From: Bog-473 sp963751335
GTDB taxonomy: Bacteria; Actinomycetota; Acidimicrobiia; Acidimicrobiales; RAAP-2
NCBI GenBank assembly: GCA_963751335.1
Contig: CAVVUB010000004.1
Location: 62,001-126,000, forward strand
DNA length: 64,000 bases
Direction of reading: 5' to 3'
The notes beneath the pieces were generated by a model. It was not told where the DNA came from, made no database searches, and worked only from the letters and a program-made list of their open reading frames with translations. A program made the translations under genes and the position numbers. Shown here one piece after another: positions 46,243-54,381 of this stretch; positions within the stretch are counted from its first letter, which is position 1, and each line of letters starts with the position of its first letter.

Positions 46243-47725
46243 TCAGCGGTCGATGGCTCGACCCTCGTTGTGCTCGCGGGCCCGGACCGTCTCCACCCGG
46301 GTCCGGGCGTTCTGTGGGACGGGCGTGAGCAGCTCGAGCCAGGGGGAGCGCTCGTGGGCCGGCGTGAGGCGCACCTCGGTGACGTCGTTGCGTGGCCCCA
46401 GGACGAGGGCGCGGTCCGGCGCGCCACGGGCCACGGCGTCGACCGGCAGGCGTGGCACCCGCGTGGTCCCCACGGAGGCCGACGCCCGCGTCATGCCCCA
46501 GCGACCGGGTGTGCGGGTGATCGACGTCGACGCCACCTCGTGCTCGCCGGCCAGCGCGCTCACATCGCGCAACGTCCTCGTGTCGGCGATGCCGGGGAGC
46601 ACCACCGTGGTGCCGAAGAGCGACAAGAAGCCGTCCGCCGCCGCGCCCCAGCGGCTGCGGGCCTGGGAGAGGTCCTGCAGGCACGCCAGCACCAGCAGGC
46701 CCTGCCCACCGCCTTCGCTGACCATGGCCGGCAAATCGGGCACGGGGGCGATGTTGGCCACCTCGTCGAGGGCGAGCAGCGCGGGTGCCCCCTGCCGGCC
46801 CTCCTGCGAGCGCGTGTAGACCGGCATCGCGGACCTCGCCGAGCGTGGCCACGACGAGCGGAGCGAATTGCCGCTGCCGGCGTCCCGAGGAACAAATGTA
46901 GAGGGTGTTCGTGCCTGCGCAGAAGGAATCGAGGTCGAGCGGCGGCAAACGGGTCGACTCCATGGCACCGTCGGTGCGGTAGGCGGCCAGCACGCCTGAC
47001 GCCGTCGACCAGATTCCTGACTGTTCCCGGCTGTCGGTGGCCACGATGCCGGTGAGCAAATCGGTCGGTGTGGAACCTTCGCGGTGCCGGGTGGACAAAA
47101 TATCGAGTGCGGGAGCGCCATCGTGGCGATCAATCCACCGGAGCACATCCCGCATGGAGTGGTCCGCAACGGCCGCAGCATGGATGAGGGTCGAGAGGAG
47201 CGCACCGGCGCGTTCGTTCCAGTGGCTCTCACCCGTGTGAGCGCCACCCATACGGCTTGCACGGACCATCGCGTCCGCCGTGACGACCGCGGCGTCCCAT
47301 TTCGACGCCGACGTCAAAGGTGACCAACCCACGCGTTCGACGCCGCGCGGGCACTCGACCTCTCCGCTCGGGTCGTAGAGGAACGTCCAGCCGTCGCGAC
47401 CACGCGCGTGCGCGGTCGCTTCCATCACATCCGGCTTGGTCGAGGTCGAAACCACGGCCCCGGGAGCCAGCAAAATATTGGGTATGACCAGGGAAGATGT
47501 CTTCCCGGCACGGGGCGGACCCAGTACCAGCGTGGAGCGCTGCGCGCCCGACCACACCCAGCCTCCCCGACCGACACCAACGTAGATCGCATCACGCGCA
47601 TTCTGGTGGATAGCGCGCAATGCGTCGCTCGAAATCGGACGCGTGTTCGCCTCCACGTCATGCCCATCAGCACCGCGTTCCATGTCTGCGATGTTTGCGT
47701 TGATGAACGGAGAATTCCAGAGCAC
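46243..47725 (-). CDS. Type IV coupling ATPase (VirD4/TraG-like), frame broken near 46830
   Basis: A protein of about 490 residues split over two frames. The first segment, from ATG 47725, has the Walker A motif LGPPRAGKTSSLVIPN (about residues 69-80) and LYICSSGRRQRQFAPLVVAT; the second, in the frame ending at 46243, has the Walker B motif ALLALDEVANIAP, SEGGGQGLLVLACLQDLSQA and the C-terminal ATPase core. The join is a one-base change near 46818-46835. Coupling proteins link the relaxosome to a type IV secretion channel. The N-terminal membrane anchor common in this family is absent or lost. It is convergent with the relaxase gene. Confidence 0.85.
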
Positions 47726-48194
47726 ATTTCATTGAAAGCGGCGACCGGATCGAGTCTGCATGCTCATTGCGCGCCAGCAAGCGCCGCAATTGCACGCGAA
47801 CGAACGCGCGAATCGAAGTGCGTGCGTGACGCCAAAACAGGTGCGCGAACAAAGAATGCTTGACCTGAGCATGTTCACCACTGAGAATGTGTGTACCCAA
47901 AGCATGAGGGAGGGTTGAAATGTGCTGCGACACAACGATGTGCAGCGCGCACAGCGAAGCGTTGATTTCGCTCTTGTCGCGTCCCGCGTCACGTCGTGGC
48001 ACCATCAGCACGACACCGTGCAGAGGGCGAAGCCGACGGCATGACGTCTCGAGGGGATGCGTCCCCGAGGTACGCCTGACGTCGGATGAGGAAGTAAATC
48101 CGGTGCGGTGGTGCGCGCGGCGTCGACTTGTCGGCATCGCCGTGGCGTGGGCTGCACCTCTATTCAGTGACGATGCTCCTAGGGAGGTGCACCT
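47726..48194. other. 470-base lower-GC gap upstream of the coupling ATPase
   Basis: No gene is supported; the overlapping short frames lack recognisable content. The stretch is visibly less GC-rich than its neighbours, with AT-rich patches such as CAAAACAGG and GAATGCTTGACC at about 47835-47870. It could hold promoters for the coupling ATPase, an origin of transfer, or a junction of acquired DNA. The last 40 bases form the leader of the histone-like gene. Confidence 0.4.
48153..48191 (+). promoter_or_regulatory. Hairpin that could hide the ribosome-binding site of the histone-like gene
   Basis: TGCACCTC (48153-48160) is a perfect inverted copy of GAGGTGCA (48184-48191), separated by 23 bases. 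The second arm contains the core of the ribosome-binding site GGGAGGTG, five bases before GTG 48195, so an eight-base-pair stem would occlude it. Translation control is inference. Confidence 0.5.
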
Positions 48195-48638
48195 GTGGCA
48201 GTAGCCGCAAAGAGAAGGGCTCCGGCCAGAAAGGCCGCCAAAAAGCGGGCCCCAGCAAAGAAGGCAGTCAAGCGCAGCCCGGCCAAGAAGGCCGCCAAGC
48301 GGACAACGGCGAGGAAGGCCGTCAAGCGGGCTCCGGCCCGCAAGGCGACCAAGAAGCGGGCTCCAGCGAGGAAGGCGGCCAAGCGGTCGACAGCCAAGAA
48401 CGGGCACGCCAAGCGGGCTCCGGCACGCAAGGCGGTCAAGAAGCGGGCGACAGCGGTCAAGAAGGGCCGCCAAGAAGCGGGCTACCGGCACGCAAGGCGA
48501 CCAAGAAGCGCGCAACTGCAGCCAAGAAGAGGCCGTAAAGCGGGCTACCGGCGCGCAAGGCCGTCAAGAAGCGGGCAACCTGCCAAGAAGGCGGCGCGTC
48601 GGGCTCCGGCCCGCAAGGCGGCGAAGAAGCGTCGCTAG
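48195..48638 (+). CDS. Histone H1-like Lys/Ala repeat protein, C-terminal half phase-shifted
   Basis: A 147-residue basic protein beginning GTG 48195 (VAVAAKRRAPARKAAKKR). The first 90 residues are about nine-residue repeats of the KRAPARKAA type, as in bacterial histone H1-like and HupB-tail proteins that compact DNA. From about 48466 the repeat continues in other frames: RKATKKRATAAKKRP would end at a TAA at 48536-48538 in one frame, and ARRAPARKAAKKRR at the TAG at 48636-48638 in the original. The given frame stays open throughout because the out-of-phase stretch is still arginine-rich. Sequence errors in a repeat, or slippage, both fit. It is convergent with cofC/fbiD. Confidence 0.8.
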   Translation: MAVAAKRRAPARKAAKKRAPAKKAVKRSPAKKAAKRTTARKAVKRAPARKATKKRAPARKAAKRSTAKNGHAKRAPARKAVKKRATAVKKGRQEAGYRHARRPRSAQLQPRRGRKAGYRRARPSRSGQPAKKAARRAPARKAAKKRR

Positions 48639-49342
48639 ACGCCTCGTTCCGAACGGAACAGCGCGAGACGGGGGCCTTCGGGCCCCCGTCTCTGCGTCAG
48701 GGGAGCGGTGGCGCCGGTGGCGTCGTGGTCCTCATGAGCTCCGTCCACGTCGGCCGGCCAGTCGACGTCGTAGGCCAGGTCCGGATTGCGCACCACCCGC
48801 ACGGCCAACCCGGTGCGCACGGCTTCGGCCCGATGCGCCCGGAACGACCCCGGACCGTAGGCAAAGCAGAAATCGGTGGCCCGGGCCGGCAACCGCAGCA
48901 CGTTGGTGCCGTCGTCGCGCCGGTCGGGCACGAGTGTGATGCCGTCGAACGTGGGGAGCGCCCCCAACCCCTGGGCCCGGGGCAGGTCGCCGTGCGCCAC
49001 CGTGACCCATTCGGTCCCGGCCTCGCCGAGGCGCCGCACACCGGCCCGCACCGCGCCGTTGAGCCCTTGTCCGGGCTCCCACATGACCGCCGCGCCGAGG
49101 TCTGACGCCCAGCGGGCCACCTCTTCGTCGTCACAGACCACGGCGACGGGCAGCGGTGCACAGGCGTTGAGGACATGGGTGGCCATGGAACGGACCAGTT
49201 GCACCCTGTCCTGTTCGGGGAGGGCGGTCCCGAGCCGCCGCTTGGCCTGATGGAAGGCCTTTACGGGGATCAGGACGATGGATGGCCCCAGCGCCGCCGT
49301 GGGCAGAGCCCATTCCGACGCCGGCGCGGTCGTCCGTGGCAC
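48635..49342 (-). CDS. fbiD: F420 biosynthesis guanylyltransferase, FbiD/CofC
   Basis: A 235-residue nucleotidyltransferase that activates phosphoenolpyruvate (or 2-phospholactate) with GTP in coenzyme F420 synthesis. SIVLIPVKAFHQAKRRLGTA is the N-terminal signature; VAVVCDDEEVARWASDLGA, GLNGAVRAGVRRL, TVAHGDLPRAQGLGAL, LVPDRRDDGTNVLRLPA and FCFAYGPGSFRAHRAEA follow. GTG 49342 is chosen; upstream codons to 49468 are antisense-like. The 3' end overlaps a strong hairpin at 48663-48690 and the last four bases of the histone-like gene. It is divergent from gpsA, 51 bases away. fbiA, fbiB and fbiC are not in view. Confidence 0.9.
   Translation of the reverse strand: MPRTTAPASEWALPTAALGPSIVLIPVKAFHQAKRRLGTALPEQDRVQLVRSMATHVLNACAPLPVAVVCDDEEVARWASDLGAAVMWEPGQGLNGAVRAGVRRLGEAGTEWVTVAHGDLPRAQGLGALPTFDGITLVPDRRDDGTNVLRLPARATDFCFAYGPGSFRAHRAEAVRTGLAVRVVRNPDLAYDVDWPADVDGAHEDHDATGATAPLTQRRGPEGPRLALFRSERGV
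48663..48690 (+). terminator. Strong bidirectional hairpin terminator with UUCG loop
   Basis: GAGACGGGGGCC (48663-48674) pairs perfectly with GGCCCCCGTCTC (48679-48690) around a TTCG loop. It is 25 bases after the histone-like stop and inside the last codons of the convergent cofC gene. Perfect 12-bp stems with a UUCG loop are very stable. Confidence 0.8.
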
Positions 49343-49393
49343 CGCGTCAGTGTACGGGCCGTCGGCCGGGTGGAGCCGCCGTAGTCTTTCGGC

Positions 49394-50417
49394 ATGCACG
49401 ACCGGGTGGCGGTGATCGGAGCCGGATCGTGGGGCACGGCGATGGCATCCATCGTGGGGTCGGCCCACCCGACGTCCCTCTGGGTGCGCTCGCCCGACCT
49501 GGCCGCCACCATGTCGACGACCCGCCAGAACGAGACCTATCTCCCCGACCTCACGCTGCCCGACACGCTGGCGGTGACCGCATCGCTCGAGGAGGCGCTC
49601 GACGGCGTCTCGGTCGTCTTCATGGCCGTGCCCTCACACGGGTTCCGAGCCGTGCTCACCGACATGGCGCCGCTGGCCGAACGGGGTGGAGGCGGTGGTG
49701 AGCCTGGCCAAGGGCATCGAGATGGGGACGAACCTGCGCATGTCCCAAGTGGTCAACGAGGTCCTGCCCGGCGTGCCGGCCGGCGTGTTGACCGGACCCA
49801 ACCTCGCCCGCGAGGTGGCACAGGGACATCCCGCCGCCTGCGTGGTGGCGATGCCCGACGGGGCGCTGGCCGCCCGGGTGCAGGAGCTGGTGCACACCCG
49901 CACCTTCCGCACCTACACGGGGACCGACGTCATCGGCTGCGAAGTCGCCGGCGCCTCCAAGAACGTCATGGCCATCGCGGCGGGAATCTGCGACGGCCTC
50001 GGACTGGGTGACAACACGAGGGCGGTGCTCATCACCCGCGGCCTGGCCGAGCTCGGGCGCCTCGGGTTCACCCTGGGCGGCAAGGTCCTCACCTTCGGCG
50101 GGTTGGCCGGCGTGGGCGACCTCGTGGCCACCTGTGCCAGTCCGAAGAGCCGAAACCGCACAGTGGGCTTTGCCCTGGGCGAGGGAAGGTCGCTCGACGA
50201 CATCGTCAACGGCATGCACATGGTGGCCGAAGGGGTGAAGAGCGCCGGCCCGCTCGTCGCCCTGGCCCGGGCCCACGACGTCGAGATGCCCATCGCCGAA
50301 CAGGTCGAGTCCATCGTCGTCGGCACCGTCTCGCCCAAAGAAGCGCTCATGAACCTGATGAACCGACCGTCGCGGCCCGAATGGGACGAGACCCTGCTGC
50401 GTGGGCTCCCCACATGA
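49394..50417 (+). CDS. gpsA: Glycerol-3-phosphate dehydrogenase [NAD(P)+] GpsA, frame broken at a G run
   Basis: A 340-residue enzyme reducing dihydroxyacetone phosphate to sn-glycerol-3-phosphate for phospholipids. The first frame (ATG 49394) has VAVIGAGSWGTAMASIVG, the NAD motif, and VVFMAVPSHGFRAVL. The second, from about 49686, has VVSLAKGIEMGTNLRMSQV, VLTGPNLAREVAQGHPAACV, GASKNVMAIAAGICDGLGLG and GLAGVGDLVATCASPKSRNR. One extra G in GGGG at 49683-49686 explains the break. Because the enzyme is usually needed for growth, a sequence error is likely. The stop overlaps the adenylate cyclase start by four bases (ATGA). Confidence 0.92.
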
Positions 50418-51733
50418 CCGGACCGCCCCAGGACGACGCCGACGCTGACGCTGTCGCTGACGCCGCCGTCGCCGAGATGCGCCGCCGTGAGGCCGCCCTG
50501 GCCCGCATCCGCGAGACCCTGCTCATGCGCGGCGCCACCGACGAGGAGATCACCCAGGCCGTCGACGACGGCGTGATCGATCTGTTCGTGGCCGAGCGGA
50601 TGCTCTTCCCCTCGCGTCGCCGCTACACCCGTGCCGAGGTATCCGAGCTCACCGGGGTCGAGCTGCCCAAGCTCGAGCACTTCTGGCGGGCGCTCGGCTT
50701 CGCCGGCGTGGACGACGACGACCGCACGTTCACCGACCTCGACCTCGAGGCCGTCCGCCTCTATCAGGGCCTGCAGTCGCTCGGGGCGACGGACGCCGAC
50801 TCCGCCCTGCAGATGGCCCGGGTCATGGGCTCGTCGCTGTCCCGCATCGCCGACGCCCAGCTGGCGCCGGGCTACATCATCAGCAGCGAAATGGAGGCCG
50901 ACCCCGTCATGTCGGCCGACGCCTTCGCCGGCGTGGCCGACGTCATCATCCCAGCCATGGCCAAGATCCTCGAGTTCGTGTGGCGGCGCCAGATGGCGGC
51001 AGGGATCCAGCGCTCCATGGTGGCTCGCAGCCACGGGCTCACCTCGGGGCAGAGCCCCATTCTCGCCGTCGGGTTCGCCGACATGGTCGGCTTCACCCTG
51101 CTCAGTCAACACCTGAGCAACGAGGAGCTGGCGGCGGTGGTGCGGCGCTTCGAGGAGATCTCCCACGACATCGTCACGACCGCCCGGGGCCGGGTGGTCA
51201 AGATGATCGGCGACGAGGTCATGTTCGTGACCGACTCCGTGGCCGCCGCCGCCCGCATCGGGCTCGACCTGGCCGACGCCTACGCCGACGACGACCTTCT
51301 CTCCGACGTGCGGGTGGGGATGGCCAGCGGGCCGGTCCTGGCCCGCGACGGCGACTACTTCGGGCCCACCGTGAACCTGGCCCACCGGATCGTGAACATC
51401 GGCAACCCGGGCACCGTGCTCATGTCCGACGAGTTCCACCGTGCCCTCGAGGCCGAGGCCCCCGGCGAGTTCACGGCGCAGGCGCTGCGGCCCCGCATGC
51501 TCAAGGACCTGGGACGGGTCCAGCTCTGGTGGTGCGGGCGAGCCGGTCAGGAGGCGGACGGCACCGGGGCCGCGGCCGACCGCCGGCGCAACGTGCGCTG
51601 GGAGCGCCTGTCCGAGGTCCTGCGCGACCTCGAGGAGTTGCGGGGCGTGGGGGAGCGGCTGCTCAGCGCGAGCGGCCCGGGCCGGCCGGGCTCAGTCGTG
51701 GAGGCGAACGGTGGCGATGGCGAAGGGGCCTAG
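50414..51733 (+). CDS. Class III adenylate cyclase with N-terminal regulatory domain
   Basis: A 439-residue cytosolic protein resembling mycobacterial Rv2212-type cyclases. Residues 25-180 form the Ad_Cy_reg-like domain (RIRETLLMRGATDEEITQAV, YTRAEVSELTGVELPKLEHF). The catalytic domain starts near 215: metal-binding aspartates 223 (VGFADMVGFT) and 267 (KMIGDEVMFV), asparagine 321 and arginine 325 in GPTVNLAHRI. All six usual active-site positions that can be seen are present, so cAMP synthesis is expected. ATG 50414 overlaps the gpsA stop (ATGA), suggesting translational coupling; the last 42 bases overlap the convergent GH38 gene. Confidence 0.9.
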   Translation: MTGPPQDDADADAVADAAVAEMRRREAALARIRETLLMRGATDEEITQAVDDGVIDLFVAERMLFPSRRRYTRAEVSELTGVELPKLEHFWRALGFAGVDDDDRTFTDLDLEAVRLYQGLQSLGATDADSALQMARVMGSSLSRIADAQLAPGYIISSEMEADPVMSADAFAGVADVIIPAMAKILEFVWRRQMAAGIQRSMVARSHGLTSGQSPILAVGFADMVGFTLLSQHLSNEELAAVVRRFEEISHDIVTTARGRVVKMIGDEVMFVTDSVAAAARIGLDLADAYADDDLLSDVRVGMASGPVLARDGDYFGPTVNLAHRIVNIGNPGTVLMSDEFHRALEAEAPGEFTAQALRPRMLKDLGRVQLWWCGRAGQEADGTGAAADRRRNVRWERLSEVLRDLEELRGVGERLLSASGPGRPGSVVEANGGDGEGA

Positions 51734-54349
51734 CTCGAACGTCGCCTCGAACGGCTGTTGGGGGTAACCCCGCAGGTCGACCAGCCAGCCCGCACGCCCG
51801 GCGAAGGAGACCACGGCCGCCTCGGCCGTCGGGTTGAAGACCCGCACCTCGAGCACGCCGGCCACCCGGTGGAGGGCGCTCACCTGCGCCCCGTGCACGG
51901 CCAGCTCGTGGCCCGACGGGGGACGGGTCCCGCCGCCGAGGCTCGAGACGGTCTCGAGCGGGAGCAGGACGTCGTCGGCCAGTGCGTAGGGATCGTCGCA
52001 ATCGACGGCCAGCGCGTAGCGCAAGGTGATGGTCTTGCCCCGCATTTGGAGGCCCTCGACCGGCGTCATCGGTCCGGCCGGGAACGGCCGGTAGGCCATG
52101 CCCAGGCGCGACAGCATGCCGGTCGAGCGCAGGACGGTGAGGGCGAGCGTGTGGGCGGCGCCGTCGGCCACGTCGATCAGTTCGTACTCGGTCACCCCCT
52201 CGTGGGCCACGCTCAGGCGACCGGCCGAGACGAAGCGGTGGGCCGGCGCCGTGGGCAGTCCGAACTCGTCGGCGCGGCCCTCTGCCGTCAGGCCGCGGGT
52301 GACCACGGCGTAGGCGCTCTCGGCCTCGGAGTGGTCGGTCGCCTCGGGCAGCGGCAGCAGCACGCGCACACGGTGGTCTCCACTCGGGTTTACGAAAGAG
52401 GTCGTGACCCGCACCACGCTCTCGTCGGCCCGCAGCTCGACGTCGGTGCTCACCGACACCGTGTGTTCGCCCACCCGGGCCTGCGAGCCGCCGTCGACGT
52501 GGTCGGGCCAGACGTAGTCGGCCGTGATGCGGGCCCGGGCCCGCACCGGCCCCTGTTCGTCCAGGCGCACCGTGACCGACGTCGGCGTGTCCGCCACGGA
52601 GTCCTGCCGGGGCGGCGAGTAGTTGTACGAGTCGCCCAGGTCACCTTCGTCAACCAGGCGCCCGTAGCCGGAGACACCGTCGAGGGAGAAGGTGCCCGTG
52701 TCCCGGTCGATCTCGACGGAGACGAGCCCGTTGGACAGCGAGACCGTCCCGTCTTCGGGCGACGTCACCGTCACCGGATGGCCCAGAGGGGCCGCCGAGA
52801 AGGCCGCCCACCCGTACCCGGCCACGTCGCCCGTACGGGCGACGATGCGTCGGGTCGAGGGCTGGTCCATGGCCACACGCACCACGGCGTCGGGCCTGGC
52901 CCCCAGCCGGGTGTACACGTCCTGCTTGGCCTCGGCGATGGGCACGTCGGCCTTCTCCTCGGTCCCGACGGCGATCGTGATGTCCATGCCCTCGTCGGTG
53001 TCCTCGATCTTGACGTCCTGGATCCAGGCGTCGTCGCTGATCTTTGGTCCCTGGAGCATCCCCAACACCGTCCGCACGGTGTCGGCGTCGAGCACCATGG
53101 ACCCGGGCAAACCGGTCCGTTCCGACAGGACCTGTACGTCGTCGGACGCCGGCCCGTCCGCCGGCACCACCAGCTCGACCACACCCGAGCGGGTCCGAGC
53201 CGTTGGATTGAGCACCGTCACCCCGAGCACCGAAAGCGAGCGGGCGAAGCTCTTGAGCGCCCGCTCGGCCAGACCCGACCCGATGTCGCGCGCCTCGGCG
53301 TAGCGATGCAGCACGGCGTCGACCACGTCGTCCACCGAGCAGGCGCAGATGGAGTCGTGGGCCGAGTTGCGCACCATCTCGCGCCAGGCCAGCCCGAGCA
53401 GGGCCGTCGGGTACGACGACGCCGGAAGGTAGAGCGCGCAGTAGGGCTCGGCCCGCCGTTCCAGCTCGCGCTCGGCCGCCGCCCCGACCCGCTTGACGTC
53501 CACCCGGTTCGAGGTGACGCCCATCAGCATGTTGGAGCGGTAACCGGAGCGCAGCTCGCCCCGCACCCGGGTCAGCCCCTCGGTCGAGCCTCGCGACAGA
53601 TACGAGGGCAGCGAGGTCACCTCGAAGACGAACTCGTCGGAGATGTCGTTGGCTTCGGCCACCACCCGACCCAGGAACGGCTGGGGCATCAGATGGTCCG
53701 AGCCGTTCATGCACAGCAGGTCGTCGAGGAGGAAGGACTCGATCTCGGCCACGTTGTCCCGGGTGCGCCGCACCAGGGCCTTGGCGTCGTCGGGCAGCGC
53801 GGCGCCGTTCCCGTACCCCACGGGCAGGTACTCGGCCCGCACCGACGAGCCGTCGGGCGCTTCCCACACGAAGGCGTTCTTGGTCACCGACGAAGGCACG
53901 CCGCGCCACACCACGCTGTCGCGGAAGCCGGCCGCCGCCAGGATCTGCGGCATCTGCGCGATATGGCCGAACATATCGGGCAGGTACCCGACGTCCATCG
54001 CGCCACCGAAGGCCGCCCCCCGCTCGATCCCCATCTGCAGGTTCCGCCAGATCGTCTCGCCCGAGGCGAGGAACTCGTCCATCAGGATGTACCACGGGCC
54101 GACGCTCACCCGACCGGCCGCGGCCAGGGCGCGCAGGCGCTCTTCGGCCTCGGGCCGCACCTCGAGATAGTCGTCGATCACCGCCATCTGTCCGTCGAGC
54201 ATGAAGTGCGGGTAGCTGGCGTCGGACTCGAGCAGCGGGATCAGGGTGTCGACCAGTTCGACCAGCGACAGGCGGAAATCCTGGTAGGACTTGTACCATT
54301 CTCGGTCCCAATGGGTGTGCGGCACGATGGCGATGCGGCGGACGGTCAT
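51692..54349 (-). CDS. Alpha-mannosidase, glycoside hydrolase family 38
   Basis: An 885-residue GH38 enzyme. The N-terminal zinc/catalytic motif is HTHWDREWY (H11, H13, D15), the catalytic nucleophile aspartate 125 is in GYLPDMFGHIAQMP, and RNSAHDSICACSVDDVVDAV and the central and beta-sandwich domains follow. It hydrolyses alpha-mannosidic linkages, likely in the cytosol since there is no signal peptide; some bacterial GH38 proteins act on other alpha-glycans. It is convergent with the adenylate cyclase (42-base overlap) and divergent from the MatB-like ligase. No other glycan genes adjoin. Confidence 0.92.
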   Translation of the reverse strand: MTVRRIAIVPHTHWDREWYKSYQDFRLSLVELVDTLIPLLESDASYPHFMLDGQMAVIDDYLEVRPEAEERLRALAAAGRVSVGPWYILMDEFLASGETIWRNLQMGIERGAAFGGAMDVGYLPDMFGHIAQMPQILAAAGFRDSVVWRGVPSSVTKNAFVWEAPDGSSVRAEYLPVGYGNGAALPDDAKALVRRTRDNVAEIESFLLDDLLCMNGSDHLMPQPFLGRVVAEANDISDEFVFEVTSLPSYLSRGSTEGLTRVRGELRSGYRSNMLMGVTSNRVDVKRVGAAAERELERRAEPYCALYLPASSYPTALLGLAWREMVRNSAHDSICACSVDDVVDAVLHRYAEARDIGSGLAERALKSFARSLSVLGVTVLNPTARTRSGVVELVVPADGPASDDVQVLSERTGLPGSMVLDADTVRTVLGMLQGPKISDDAWIQDVKIEDTDEGMDITIAVGTEEKADVPIAEAKQDVYTRLGARPDAVVRVAMDQPSTRRIVARTGDVAGYGWAAFSAAPLGHPVTVTSPEDGTVSLSNGLVSVEIDRDTGTFSLDGVSGYGRLVDEGDLGDSYNYSPPRQDSVADTPTSVTVRLDEQGPVRARARITADYVWPDHVDGGSQARVGEHTVSVSTDVELRADESVVRVTTSFVNPSGDHRVRVLLPLPEATDHSEAESAYAVVTRGLTAEGRADEFGLPTAPAHRFVSAGRLSVAHEGVTEYELIDVADGAAHTLALTVLRSTGMLSRLGMAYRPFPAGPMTPVEGLQMRGKTITLRYALAVDCDDPYALADDVLLPLETVSSLGGGTRPPSGHELAVHGAQVSALHRVAGVLEVRVFNPTAEAAVVSFAGRAGWLVDLRGYPQQPFEATFELGPFAIATVRLHD

Positions 54350-54381
54350 GACCGTCAGACTATGACCACGCCCGGCCTTTG

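Noticed and set aside
44456..47725. 1089-residue minus-strand open frame
   Set aside because: Only the first part (down to about 46830) matches a coupling ATPase. The rest is out of frame for that protein and runs antisense to the relaxase and Ddn genes.
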